The notes under the pieces were generated by a model. That model was given only the letters and a program-made list of their open reading frames with translations, did not search any database and was not told the DNA's origin. A stretch of DNA of 42,170 bases from Clostridium sp. UBA5530 (lineage in GTDB: Bacteria > Bacillota > Clostridia > Clostridiales > Clostridiaceae): NCBI GenBank assembly GCA_002423705.1, contig DINW01000094.1, positions 4,362-46,531 of the forward strand, written 5' to 3'. The translations under genes and the position numbers were made by a program. This document shows, piece by piece, positions 23,997 through 33,094 of this stretch. Numbering within the stretch: the first letter of the stretch is position 1; each line of letters begins with the position of its first letter.

Positions 23997-25187
23997 ATGG
24001 AAGACACCCCAAGAGCTAATAGACTTCATATAGGAATTTTAGGAAGAAGAAATGGAGGTAAATCTTCATTTATAAATGCATTAACAAATCAAAATATAGC
24101 TATAGTATCAGATGTGCCAGGAACTACAGCAGACCCGGTTTATAAATCCATGGAGGTTCACCCACTAGGACCTTGTGTCATAATAGATACTGCTGGCTTT
24201 GATGATGATGGAGAACTAGGAAGTTTAAGAGTAAAAAAGACAAAAGAAGCAGCAGAAAAGTGCGATATAGCTATGATGATATTTACTAGTGAAAGTTCCA
24301 TAGATGGGTTTCTGTATGAAAAGCAGTGGTATCATTACTTTAAGCAAGGCAATGTTCCTGTAATAGCAGTGGTTAACAAAGAAGATATATATGACAATAC
24401 TGAATTATGTAATGACATATATAATGAGTTGGGTCTTAAAGCTATATCCATAAGCTCTAAGACAACAGCGGGCATAGATAAAGTTATTGATGAAATGATA
24501 AAGCTGCCCTTAGACTTTGAGGTACCATCCATAACTGGACATCTAGTTCATAAAGGAGATAGTGTACTTTTGGTGATGCCTCAGGATATACAAGCGCCGA
24601 AAGGAAGACTAATCCTGCCACAGGTACAGGTCATCCGCGATCTTCTTGATATAGGGGCCATTCCTCACTGTTGTACCACAGATAAGATGGAAGACGCATT
24701 AGAAATGTTAAAGGAACCTCCCAAAGTTATAATAACGGACTCCCAAGTATTTAAAAAGGTTTATGATGAAAAACCTAAGGAAACCAAATTAACATCTTTT
24801 TCTATGCTCATGGCTAGATATAAAGGTGATATAGATGAATTTCTTAAGGGAGCACATAAAGTAGATTCATTAAAAGAGCAAGATAAAGTTCTTATAGCAG
24901 AGGCTTGCGCCCATAATCCTTTAGATGGAGACATAGGGCGAATAAAAATACCAAATATGCTGAAAAAAATCATAGGTGAAAAAATTAATATTGAAATAGT
25001 AAGTGGCAACAATTTTCCTGAAGACTTATCATCCTATGCATTAGTTATTCACTGTGGAGGATGTATGTTTAATAGAAAATATATGCTCTCAAGAATAATG
25101 AAATGCAAGAATCAAGGGATACCAATAACTAACTATGGAGTTTTCATAGCAAAGGTTATGGGGATACTTGAATATGTAACCATATGA
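23997..25187 (+). CDS. hydF: [FeFe]-hydrogenase maturation GTPase HydF
   Basis: Scaffold GTPase on which the two-iron subcluster is assembled before transfer to HydA. The N-terminal G domain has the P-loop GRRNGGKSS (residues 16-24), VPGTTADPV (G2), DTAGFDD (G3) and VVNKED (G4). The C-terminal cluster-binding domain has EACAHNPLDGD and HCGGCMFNRKYM, which supply the cysteine/histidine ligands. It is 396 aa. The start ATG 23997 follows AGGAGGGAAGG. It ends the maturation operon; no hydA lies in the window. Confidence 0.96.
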   Translation: MEDTPRANRLHIGILGRRNGGKSSFINALTNQNIAIVSDVPGTTADPVYKSMEVHPLGPCVIIDTAGFDDDGELGSLRVKKTKEAAEKCDIAMMIFTSESSIDGFLYEKQWYHYFKQGNVPVIAVVNKEDIYDNTELCNDIYNELGLKAISISSKTTAGIDKVIDEMIKLPLDFEVPSITGHLVHKGDSVLLVMPQDIQAPKGRLILPQVQVIRDLLDIGAIPHCCTTDKMEDALEMLKEPPKVIITDSQVFKKVYDEKPKETKLTSFSMLMARYKGDIDEFLKGAHKVDSLKEQDKVLIAEACAHNPLDGDIGRIKIPNMLKKIIGEKINIEIVSGNNFPEDLSSYALVIHCGGCMFNRKYMLSRIMKCKNQGIPITNYGVFIAKVMGILEYVTI

Positions 25188-25228
25188 AATAAAACTTAGT
25201 TCCAGCAGGAGTCTAAACTCCTCTGTAA

Positions 25229-25296
25229 TATTAGTCCAATTTATCTAGGGGCGTATCCGCTGTTATAGCAGGTATGCCCCTAGATAAATTTGCATA
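25229..25296 (+). repeat. dispersed palindromic intergenic repeat, copy 5 (short form)
   Basis: TTATCTAGGGGCGTA and TATGCCCCTAGATAA form a near-perfect long palindrome around TCCGCTGTTATAGCAGG. It has the outer arm, GCTGTTA, and CAGGTA..CAGATAAAT-like end of the family, but lacks the central block of about 22 bp. A small GGAGT/ACTCC hairpin precedes it at about 25207-25222. Confidence 0.75.
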
Positions 25297-25389
25297 GAGA
25301 AATATAAATTGAGATAATAGAATTAGCTTAAAATCACGTTATGTGCTGATAACTAAATAATTGAAATTTACTATGGAGGGGGAGTAGAC

Positions 25390-26058
25390 ATGAATAATAT
25401 ATTTATAATTGAAGATGATGAAAAGATAAGGCAGGAACTATGTACTTTTTTAAGTAAATACAAATACAATTGCAGTTTTTCAGATAACTATGAAAATATA
25501 GTGGAGGTGGTTTTAAATAGTAATGCTGATTTAATATTGCTAGATATAAACTTACCTTTATATGATGGACATTATATATGTAGAAATATAAGAAAGGTGT
25601 CTAATGTACCTATAATCATAGTAACTAGCAGAACCAGTGAAATGGATGAGCTTATGAGTATGAACCTAGGGGCAGATGATTTCATAACCAAGCCATACAA
25701 TACCCAGATATTATTAGCCAGAATTTCTGCAGTGTTAAAGAGGACTACAACTATAGCCACATCTCATGTAGTAGAACATAATGGTGTTATATTAAACTTG
25801 TCAAAAAGCATAGTGGAATATCATGGTAATGAAGTAGAGCTATCTAAGAATGAAACTAAAATATTGTTTTCATTGATAGAAAAGAAGGGGAATATAGTAT
25901 CCAGGGATGACCTTATGGATGCATTATGGCAATCTAATGAATTTATAGATGACAACACCTTAACGGTAAATATAAATAGACTTAGAAGAAAACTAGAAAG
26001 CATAGGAGTAAAAAGCTTTCTTCAAACTAAACGGGGGCAAGGATACGTGGTAGATTAA
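25390..26058 (+). CDS. OmpR-family response regulator, BceR-like
   Basis: 222-aa two-domain regulator. The receiver has the acidic pair DD9-10, phosphoacceptor Asp52 (LILLDINLPLYDG), the conserved Thr/Ser region IVTSRTSE and Lys101 (FITKPYN). The C-terminal winged helix ends TLTVNINRLRRKLESIG, QTKRGQGYVV. Its pairing with a short intramembrane-sensing kinase is typical of BceRS systems that sense antimicrobial peptides through a BceAB transporter. The start ATG 25390 follows GGAGGGGG. A BceAB-like pair lies 10 kb downstream. Confidence 0.9.
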   Translation: MNNIFIIEDDEKIRQELCTFLSKYKYNCSFSDNYENIVEVVLNSNADLILLDINLPLYDGHYICRNIRKVSNVPIIIVTSRTSEMDELMSMNLGADDFITKPYNTQILLARISAVLKRTTTIATSHVVEHNGVILNLSKSIVEYHGNEVELSKNETKILFSLIEKKGNIVSRDDLMDALWQSNEFIDDNTLTVNINRLRRKLESIGVKSFLQTKRGQGYVVD

Positions 26059-26069
26059 GGAGGAAAATT

Positions 26070-27083
26070 ATGAAGTTTATAGATTTTTTAAAGGATAAGA
26101 GCCTTCACATAGTTATGTTTTTCATATCTCTAGCAATGACCACAGTGGTTCTTAATGTTTTGGACCTTAATTTGTATACAGTAACCTTTATTAGTTGTTT
26201 ATATACAGTGGCTTTTATCATACCTCTAGCTATAGAATTCCTTAGGAAGAGCAGATGCTACAATAAAATTTTAAATAATCTAAAAGAACTAAATCAAAAA
26301 CATCTTTTGTCTGAAGTTATAGAGGAGCCATATTTTGCAGAGGGACAAATACTATACAACACTTTAAAGATTTGCAATAAGGATATGAATGATGAAATAG
26401 CTAAACATAAAAGAGCTAGCAACGAATATAGAGAATACATAGAGATGTGGGTCCACGAGGTAAAGACTCCTATAGCATCCAGTAAACTAATTTTTGAAAA
26501 CAATCCGTCGGATGTGACTAAAAGTTTGGAAGAAGAAATGAATAAAATAGATGGATATGTAGAGCAAGCTTTATACTATGCAAAAAGCAATAGCGTAGAG
26601 AAGGATTATATAATAAAAGAAACATCTTTAAGGGAACTTATAAATTCTACTATAAGAAAAAATTCTAAAAATTTCATACGCAATAAAATAAGGATAGAAA
26701 TTTTTCAAGAAGACTTCAAAGTATATACGGATATAAAATGGAGTCAATTCATAATTGAACAGGTTATCAATAATTCTATAAAGTACATGGACAAGACTAC
26801 CAAAGTACTAAAAATTCAGGCTATAAATAATACTAATAACCTATCTTTAATAATAGAGGATAATGGGGTAGGTATAGGAGAAAAAGATTTAATAAGAATA
26901 TTTGAAAAGGGTTTCACAGGAGAAAATGGTAGAAAGTTTTCTAAGTCTACAGGCATGGGACTTTATCTTAGTAAAAAACTATGCCATAGGCTAGGTATGG
27001 GAATAGATATTGTATCAGAGATTAACAAAGGCACTAAAGTAACCATAATATTTCCTAAAAATAAGCTGACTCTCTTAGCTTAA
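26070..27083 (+). CDS. BceS-like intramembrane-sensing histidine kinase
   Basis: 337 aa with two transmembrane helices at about 13-31 and 36-56 and almost no loop between, the mark of intramembrane-sensing kinases. The DHp motif is MWVHEVKTPIASSKL with phospho-accepting His129. HATPase motifs are VINNSIKYM (N box), EDNGVGIGEKDL (G1) and STGMGLYLSKKL (G2). It lies 11 bp after the response regulator. Such kinases usually need a BceAB-type permease to sense peptides; the nearest one is at 37007-39770. Confidence 0.9.
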   Translation: MKFIDFLKDKSLHIVMFFISLAMTTVVLNVLDLNLYTVTFISCLYTVAFIIPLAIEFLRKSRCYNKILNNLKELNQKHLLSEVIEEPYFAEGQILYNTLKICNKDMNDEIAKHKRASNEYREYIEMWVHEVKTPIASSKLIFENNPSDVTKSLEEEMNKIDGYVEQALYYAKSNSVEKDYIIKETSLRELINSTIRKNSKNFIRNKIRIEIFQEDFKVYTDIKWSQFIIEQVINNSIKYMDKTTKVLKIQAINNTNNLSLIIEDNGVGIGEKDLIRIFEKGFTGENGRKFSKSTGMGLYLSKKLCHRLGMGIDIVSEINKGTKVTIIFPKNKLTLLA

Positions 27084-27099
27084 GGCATTGTTAAACTAT

Positions 27100-27195
27100 T
27101 ATAGATAATAGTTAAGTCTATTAGGAGCTAATTTCTACTCACTTTAAAGTAAAAACATTGTAGTTAACAGTGCTTAGATGTAGGATAAATTTAGG
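27100..27195 (+). repeat. possible degenerate dispersed repeat before the GNAT gene
   Basis: GTTAACAGTGCTTAGATG followed by AGGATAAAT (about 27162-27190) resembles the right arm of the dispersed palindromic repeat. The left arm is poorly matched. It could equally be chance in AT-rich DNA. Confidence 0.3.
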
Positions 27196-27206
27196 AGGCT
27201 AGGGTT

Positions 27207-27740
27207 ATGGAGAAAATAATTTTAAAAGATGGTACAGAAGCTATTTTTAGGATACCTAAAAAAGAGGATGCTAAAGAAATTGTACAATTTTACAATGTGG
27301 TAGGAGGGGAAACCCATTTTCTTTCTTTTGGAGCTAATGAATTTAGAACTAGTGTGAAAGAATATGAAAAGAATATAGAGAATATAGCTAACACAAAGAA
27401 TTCTATAATAATTCTAGCTACAATAAATGAAAAAGTAGCGGGAATAGCAATTTTAGATTCTAGTAATAAAGGAAGAAGCAGCCATGATGGTACTTTTGGC
27501 ATAGTTATATCACAAAAGTATTGCAATTTAGGTTTAGGGAAAAACATGATGGAATATATAATTAACTGGGCTAAGACCAATGGAATCACAAAAAGAATAA
27601 GTCTAATGACCAATAAGGATAACACTGTAGCTAGAGTATTATATGAAAAAATGGGTTTTAAGGTGGAAGGAATAGTAAGAAGGGGAATTTGCTTTCAAGG
27701 AAAATACTATGATGCCATTCTAATGGGGTTAATTTTATAA
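27207..27740 (+). CDS. GNAT family N-acetyltransferase
   Basis: 177-aa acetyltransferase of the GNAT superfamily. Core motifs are GIVISQKYCNLGLGKNMMEY (acetyl-CoA loop, in the Q/RxxGxG/A style) and ARVLYEKMGFKVEGIVRRGI, which closely resembles RimJ/RimL and related small-substrate members. The start ATG 27207 follows GGAGGCTAGGG. It has its own terminator. The substrate is unknown; its position beside a Bce-type two-component system could be incidental. Confidence 0.88.
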   Translation: MEKIILKDGTEAIFRIPKKEDAKEIVQFYNVVGGETHFLSFGANEFRTSVKEYEKNIENIANTKNSIIILATINEKVAGIAILDSSNKGRSSHDGTFGIVISQKYCNLGLGKNMMEYIINWAKTNGITKRISLMTNKDNTVARVLYEKMGFKVEGIVRRGICFQGKYYDAILMGLIL

Positions 27741-27770
27741 GACGAATTTACAAAAATAGTAATTTAAAAG

Positions 27771-27807
27771 TAATAGCATCTATATTAATAGATGCTATTA
27801 CTTTTTT
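27771..27807 (+). terminator. intrinsic terminator after the GNAT gene
   Basis: A perfect 13-bp stem (TAATAGCATCTAT 27771-27783 with ATAGATGCTATTA 27788-27800) with a four-base loop is followed by six T. Confidence 0.94.
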
Positions 27808-28347
27808 CTATAGAACAATTTACATATTATAACATAAAATAGTGTGGCCAAAAATAGACATAAATCTTTCTATACAATCAAATATGTAAAAAAAATGATT
27901 TAATTAAATAATAAGGAATAAAATAAATAAAATGTAATGATAAAAAGGCATACTAGGTTAATCAATTAATAAGTGATTTTGCAAAAATGACTTAAAATAT
28001 TCTTTTTTTAGTAAAGTGTGTAATTTCTGAATCTAAGGTGTAACCGACACTATTGGTGAATTATAAAAATGTAAATTATAAAATTAACAAAACAATATAT
28101 ATGAAAATATGATACAAAAAGAAACAAAAAATTCATAACTCCACAAAGTTTGTTATTTTTATAACGAACCTTGGTCTTTAAAAACACATTGTCATATTTA
28201 GAAACAATTGAGAAATAACAACAAATATTTAAACATATAATAATAAATAAAAGAATAAAGGAATAAAAATGAAAAAATTTAGCGAATTAAAGTTAAAACG
28301 TTGGGAAATATATTGTGCATAATAACAAAGTTATTGTAATATCATAC
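27808..28347. other. long AT-rich intergenic region upstream of oppA
   Basis: This 540-bp stretch is very AT-rich, with no ORF of coding character. One imperfect hairpin, GTTTGTTAT/ATAACGAAC at about 28148-28169, is visible. The opp promoter begins at its right edge. Nothing else was recognised. Confidence 0.6.
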
Positions 28348-28378
28348 AATTGTCGAATAATTTGGCCAATAGTATAAT
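28348..28378 (+). promoter_or_regulatory. oppA1 promoter with candidate CodY box
   Basis: TTGTCG (28350-28355) and TATAAT (28373-28378) have a 17-bp spacer. The 15-mer AATTGTCGAATAATT (28348-28362) covers the -35 and matches the CodY consensus AATTTTCWGAAAATT at 11 of 15 positions. The same 15-mer and spacing recur before oppA2. Confidence 0.6.
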
Positions 28379-28434
28379 GAGTCTATCTTAAGAATGTTAA
28401 AAAAAAATCAAACTCGAAGAGGGGGCAAATTTGT

Positions 28435-30114
28435 ATGAATTTTAAAAAGATGGTAGCAGTAATGTCAACGATTGCAGTTGCATCTAGTCTTTTTATGGGA
28501 TGCGGAGGAGGAAGTAACAATTCAGCATCAAGTGGAGATACTGGAAAGATTGATAGTGAGCAGTATCTTAATGACTTTTTAGGTGCAGAGCCAGGAACTT
28601 TAGATCCGTCAAAATGTGCAGATTCTTATGGAAATGGAATATTGCAAGATATTCTTGAGCCATTAACTAGATTAGAAGATGATAAAGATGGAAAGAGTGT
28701 CTTAAAAGAAGCTGGAGCAGAAAAATGGGAAAGCAACAAAGAAGGTACAGTATGGACATTTAAAATAAGGGAAAATAAATGGAGTGATGGTCAGCCTGTT
28801 AAGGCACAAGACTATGAATATGGAATTAAAAGATCTTTGGATCCAAATACAGGATCACCTTCAGCATATCTTTTAGAGCCTATAAAGAACGCAGTACCAG
28901 TAAGTGAAGGAAAAATGAAGGTAGATGAACTAGGAGTCAAAGCTGTAGATGATAAGACTTTAGAAATAACTTTAAGCGAACCTACACCTTACTTTTTAAG
29001 TCTAACTTATCAAAGCTCAATGCTTCCTCAAAGAAAGGACATAGTTGAGAAGCATGGAGAAAAGTATGGTTCAGAAAAAGATACTTTAGTATTTAATGGA
29101 CCATTTGTTCTGAGTGAGTGGACTCATAACAGTAAAGTAGTTTTAACTAAAAATGATTCTTATTGGGATAAGGACTCAGTAAAATTACAAACAATTAATT
29201 ACCCAGTAATGAACGACTTAAATTCAATTCACAATTCTTTAGAGAATAATTCAATAGATTCTGCGCAAGTAATAACTCCAGAGTGGAGAGATAGATTTGC
29301 TAAGAACGATAAGCTTGAAAATATAAAAATAATAAACCAAAGAGTAAATTATGCTTTCTACAATCACAAAGATACTATATTTAAGAACACTAATATAAGA
29401 CAAGCATTTTCTTTAGGAATGGACAGAGAAGAAATAGCTAATACAATATTTAATGGTATAAACGAGCCAGCATATGGTTGGGTTACTAGGAGCATAACAG
29501 GGGATGGAGAAAATGAATACAGAAGCATAGTTCCAGAACCATTAAAAGAACTAAAGGAAAAGAACTCAGATGCTAAAGCATTATTACTAAAGGGTATGGA
29601 AGAATTAAACTTAGGTTCAGATCCTTCTACGTTAAAGGTTAAATTCTCTCTAGGAGGAACTGACCAATGGATGAGAACTTTTGGAGAATATCTACAACAA
29701 ATGTACAAGAAAACTTTAGGTGTTAATTTAGAGATAGAATTCTTAGAATGGCCAATATTCCAATCAAAGGTACAAAAAGGTGACTTCCAAATAGGATATA
29801 TGTCATGGGGAGCAGAATTCAATGATCCTATAGCTATGTTAAGATTAGTTACATCAGATTCCACTGCAATATTAACTGGATGGAAAAATGATAAATATGA
29901 TGACTTAATAAAGCAAGCATCAAAAGAAATGGACGCTAAGAAGAGACTAGAGATATACAAAGAGGCAGAACAAATAATATTTGATGATGCAGTTGTATGC
30001 CCAGTAGTTTACACAGCAAGCAATATATTCAGGTATAAGTATGTTAAAGGAACATCTAATAATCCTTTCTCAACAGCTGGATCTAAGCACGTATATACAC
30101 AAGGTAGAAAATAG
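28435..30114 (+). CDS. oppA: oligopeptide ABC transporter substrate-binding lipoprotein, copy 1
   Basis: Family 5 solute-binding protein that captures extracellular peptides for import. A lipoprotein signal (KKMVAVMSTIAVASSLFMGC) places the lipidated residue at Cys23. The mature protein has GAEPGTLDPSKC, the ligand-fold signature WTFKIRENKWSDGQPVKAQD, and NIRQAFSLGMDREEIANTIF. It is 559 aa. The start ATG 28435 has GAGGGGG about 10 nt upstream. It is the first gene of a complete oppABCDF operon. It is a close paralogue of the protein at 40288, colinear throughout by eye. Confidence 0.95.
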   Translation: MNFKKMVAVMSTIAVASSLFMGCGGGSNNSASSGDTGKIDSEQYLNDFLGAEPGTLDPSKCADSYGNGILQDILEPLTRLEDDKDGKSVLKEAGAEKWESNKEGTVWTFKIRENKWSDGQPVKAQDYEYGIKRSLDPNTGSPSAYLLEPIKNAVPVSEGKMKVDELGVKAVDDKTLEITLSEPTPYFLSLTYQSSMLPQRKDIVEKHGEKYGSEKDTLVFNGPFVLSEWTHNSKVVLTKNDSYWDKDSVKLQTINYPVMNDLNSIHNSLENNSIDSAQVITPEWRDRFAKNDKLENIKIINQRVNYAFYNHKDTIFKNTNIRQAFSLGMDREEIANTIFNGINEPAYGWVTRSITGDGENEYRSIVPEPLKELKEKNSDAKALLLKGMEELNLGSDPSTLKVKFSLGGTDQWMRTFGEYLQQMYKKTLGVNLEIEFLEWPIFQSKVQKGDFQIGYMSWGAEFNDPIAMLRLVTSDSTAILTGWKNDKYDDLIKQASKEMDAKKRLEIYKEAEQIIFDDAVVCPVVYTASNIFRYKYVKGTSNNPFSTAGSKHVYTQGRK

Positions 30115-30128
30115 TCATAGTCTTTAAA

Positions 30129-30168
30129 ATATAGCAGTTTGTAAAAAAGTATTTGCAAACTGCTATAT
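30129..30168 (+). promoter_or_regulatory. 13-bp stem-loop between oppA and oppB
   Basis: ATATAGCAGTTTG (30129-30141) pairs perfectly with CAAACTGCTATAT (30156-30168). No T run follows. It probably protects the 3' end of a processed oppA mRNA and raises binding protein over permease. The same stem recurs after oppA2. Confidence 0.8.
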
Positions 30169-30192
30169 ATGTATGAAGGAAGGGGAAAAAAC

Positions 30193-31125
30193 ATGGCAAA
30201 GTATATACTCAAAAGAATAGGATATATGTTTATTAGCTTATTTTGTATAATAACGTTAACTTTTTTCTTAATGCATAGCATACCTGGAGATCCCTTAGCT
30301 CACATGGCTAAGAATTTACCAGAACAAACTAGAGCTAATTACTATCAAAAGTATGGTTTAGACAAGCCTCTAGGGGAACAGTATGTGCTATTTATGAAAA
30401 ATTTAGTTACTAAAGGGGATCTTGGAGAATCTTTAAGATATCCAGGAAGAAGTGTAACCGATACCATAGCAACTAATTCACCAATATCAGGAGCTATTGG
30501 AGGGCTAGCATTACTTATAGGTGTACCAATAGGAATTATATTAGCATATGTAGCAGCTCTTAATAGAAATAGGTGGCCTGATTATTTAGTTATGTTTATA
30601 GCGGTATTGGGGGTTACCATACCCGTATTTGTACTAGCATCCCTTATGCAGTATATATTCTCGGTTAAGTTCCAAGTACTACCTACTACTGGATGGGGGA
30701 GACCTGAACATATGGTGCTTCCGGTAATGGCTTGCGTGTTAGGGCCTATTGCCACTTATGCACGTTATATAAAGTCTAGTGTGCTAGAGGTAACTAACCA
30801 AGACTATATATTAACAGCAGAGGCCAAGGGAGTAAGTTCATTCAATATATTGAAAAGACATATTTTTAGAAATTCTATATTACCAGCTATCACAATGTTG
30901 GGTTCTAGTATAGCAGGAATTTTTACAGGATCCTTTGTTATAGAGAAGATATTTGGTATACCAGGACTTGGATTTTATTATGTGACTTCAATCAATGATA
31001 GAGACTTTACTATGATCATTGGAACTACCATATTCTATGCTGTACTCTTTGTAGTTACACAGTTACTAGTAGATATACTATACAGTGTAGTAGACCCTAG
31101 AATTAGAGTTTCATCATCAAAGTAG
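30193..31125 (+). CDS. oppB: oligopeptide ABC transporter permease OppB
   Basis: Inner-membrane permease of the BPD_transp_1 family. It has the N-terminal helix YILKRIGYMFISLFCIITLT, an extracellular HSIPGDP turn, six helices, and the cytoplasmic EAA loop TAEAKGVSSFNILKRHIFRN that contacts the ATPases. It is about 310 aa. The frame opens at 30169, but AAGGAAGGGG is properly spaced from ATG 30193, which also gives the conserved MAKYIL start. It partners OppC. Confidence 0.95.
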   Translation: MAKYILKRIGYMFISLFCIITLTFFLMHSIPGDPLAHMAKNLPEQTRANYYQKYGLDKPLGEQYVLFMKNLVTKGDLGESLRYPGRSVTDTIATNSPISGAIGGLALLIGVPIGIILAYVAALNRNRWPDYLVMFIAVLGVTIPVFVLASLMQYIFSVKFQVLPTTGWGRPEHMVLPVMACVLGPIATYARYIKSSVLEVTNQDYILTAEAKGVSSFNILKRHIFRNSILPAITMLGSSIAGIFTGSFVIEKIFGIPGLGFYYVTSINDRDFTMIIGTTIFYAVLFVVTQLLVDILYSVVDPRIRVSSSK

Positions 31126-31139
31126 TATAGGAGGCAAAT

Positions 31140-32054
31140 ATGGATAGAAAAGATAAATTTAAAATTATTGGCATTGATGAGTCTAGCACTGAAATGTCCG
31201 CTAGACCTAGAATAAATTATTGGCAAGACGTTTGGAGAAGATTTAAACAGAACAAGTTAGCGATGGTTGCCTTAGTTATACTAATTATATTAATAGTAAT
31301 GATCATTATAGGGCCACATTTAAGTGGATTTTCATATGAAGAGATAGACCCAGGATTAAAAAATAATAAACCTAGTTCTACCCATTGGTTTGGAACTGAT
31401 GAATTGGGAAGAGATGTATTCTCAAGAGTTTGGCAAGCAGGTAAAATATCTATGCTTATAGGCCTATCAGGAGCATTCATAAGTACTGTAGTAGGATGTA
31501 TTTATGGAGGAGTAGCTGGATTTTTTGGCGGAGCAGTAGATAATATAATGATGAGAATAGTAGAAATATTAATAAGCGTACCTTATCTTATAGTGGTTAT
31601 ATTAATATCTGTTATAACTGATAGTAAAAGTATAACTTCTCTTATGGTGGCTATGACTCTTACAGGATGGTGCGGTGTAGCTAGATTAGTAAGAGGTCAG
31701 ATACTTCAGCTAAAACAACAGGAGTTTGTTATGGCAGCTAAGGTTTTAGGAGTAAGACCATTAAAGATTATATTAAAACATCTAATTCCTAATACCCTTG
31801 GTCTTGTGGTGGTATCAATAACCTTTGATATACCGGGATATATATTCTCTGAAGCATTTTTAAGCTATATCGGGTTAGGGGTTCAACCACCAAGTACTAG
31901 CTGGGGTGCTTTAGCATCAGCAGCTCAACAAAACTTTATGTTTTATCCATATCAACTTTTCTTCCCATCTTTAATGATTGCGCTAACAATGCTTGCATTC
32001 ACATTAATGGGTGACGGGTTAAGAGATGCATTAGACCCTAAATTAAGGAAGTAG
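31140..32054 (+). CDS. oppC: oligopeptide ABC transporter permease OppC
   Basis: Second permease subunit, with the N-terminal OppC_N segment (YWQDVWRRFKQNKLAMVALV) and the HWFGTDELGRDVFSRVW motif typical of OppC/DppC. The EAA loop is MAAKVLGVRPLKIILKHLIP, followed by the final helices and SEAFLSYIGLGVQPPSTSWG. It is 304 aa. It starts 14 bp after oppB behind GGAGGCAAAT. The protein forms the translocation pore with OppB. Confidence 0.95.
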   Translation: MDRKDKFKIIGIDESSTEMSARPRINYWQDVWRRFKQNKLAMVALVILIILIVMIIIGPHLSGFSYEEIDPGLKNNKPSSTHWFGTDELGRDVFSRVWQAGKISMLIGLSGAFISTVVGCIYGGVAGFFGGAVDNIMMRIVEILISVPYLIVVILISVITDSKSITSLMVAMTLTGWCGVARLVRGQILQLKQQEFVMAAKVLGVRPLKIILKHLIPNTLGLVVVSITFDIPGYIFSEAFLSYIGLGVQPPSTSWGALASAAQQNFMFYPYQLFFPSLMIALTMLAFTLMGDGLRDALDPKLRK

Positions 32055-32068
32055 GAGGAATAGCTAAA

Positions 32069-33094
32069 ATGGAAAAAATATTAGAGGTAAACAATCTTAA
32101 TGTATCCTTTCATACTTATGCAGGAGAAGTTAAGGCGGTAAGAGGAATAAGCTTTAACTTAAATAAGGGTGAAACATTAGCATTAGTTGGAGAGTCAGGC
32201 TGTGGAAAAACAGTAACAGCAAAATCCATTTTAAAGCTATTAAAACCACCTTTTGCAGAAATAAAGGACACTTCTGAGATTATAGTAGATGGAAAAAATG
32301 TATTAAGTATGAGTAAGAAGCAATTGAGTGCTTATAGAGGAAGCGAAGTAAGTATGATATTTCAAGACCCTATGACATCATTAAATCCTACAATGACTGT
32401 AGGTAAACAGATAATGGAAAGTCTTGAGATTCATAGAAATTTAAAGAAGGATGAAGCAAGGCAAGAGGTTATTAGAATATTAAAGCTTGTTAATATTCCA
32501 AATGCGGAGAAAAGAATAGATCAATATCCTCACGAACTTTCTGGTGGGATGCGACAAAGAATAATGATAGCCATGGCTATATGTTGTGATCCTAATATTC
32601 TTATTGCTGACGAACCAACTACAGCTTTAGATGTGACTATACAGGCTCAGATAATAGATCTTTTAAAAGAACTAAAAGAAAAGCTAAATACAGCAATAAT
32701 ATTGGTAACTCATGACTTAGGAGTTGTAGCTAATTTTGCTGACAAGATACAAGTAATGTACGCTGGAGAAATAATAGAAAGGGGTACTAAGGATGAGATA
32801 TTCTACAATCCTAAGCATCCTTATACATGGGCTTTATTAAAATCTGTACCTCGCTTGGAGACAGAAGCAAAAGAAGAATTGTACTCTTTAAAGGGTACTC
32901 CTCCAGACCTAATTTTAGATTTAAAAGGATGTCCTTTTGCAGCTAGATGTGAGTATTGTATGGGAATATGTAAGGAAGAAAAACCTCCTGTAGTAAAACT
33001 CAGTGACAGCCAAGAGGTTTCCTGCTGGCTACAGGATCCAGATGCTCCTAAGGTGAAAGGCTTTAAAGTACAGGGAGGAGATATAAATGAGTAA
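32069..33094 (+). CDS. oppD: oligopeptide ABC transporter ATPase OppD
   Basis: ATPase subunit powering peptide import. Walker A GESGCGKT, Q-loop MIFQDPMTSLNPTMT, signature LSGGMRQRI, Walker B ILIADEPTTALDVT and the switch His (VTHDLGVV) are intact. The C-terminal oligo_HPY extension has the cysteine-rich segment CPFAARCEYCMGIC, usual for OppD/DppD. It is 341 aa. It starts 14 bp after oppC and overlaps oppF by 8 bp. Confidence 0.96.
   Translation: MEKILEVNNLNVSFHTYAGEVKAVRGISFNLNKGETLALVGESGCGKTVTAKSILKLLKPPFAEIKDTSEIIVDGKNVLSMSKKQLSAYRGSEVSMIFQDPMTSLNPTMTVGKQIMESLEIHRNLKKDEARQEVIRILKLVNIPNAEKRIDQYPHELSGGMRQRIMIAMAICCDPNILIADEPTTALDVTIQAQIIDLLKELKEKLNTAIILVTHDLGVVANFADKIQVMYAGEIIERGTKDEIFYNPKHPYTWALLKSVPRLETEAKEELYSLKGTPPDLILDLKGCPFAARCEYCMGICKEEKPPVVKLSDSQEVSCWLQDPDAPKVKGFKVQGGDINE

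Noticed and set aside
29364..29960. A long minus-strand frame inside oppA1, with a similar one at 41322-41810 inside oppA2
   Set aside because: The likeness of the two frames follows from the likeness of the oppA genes. No start signals or protein features were seen.
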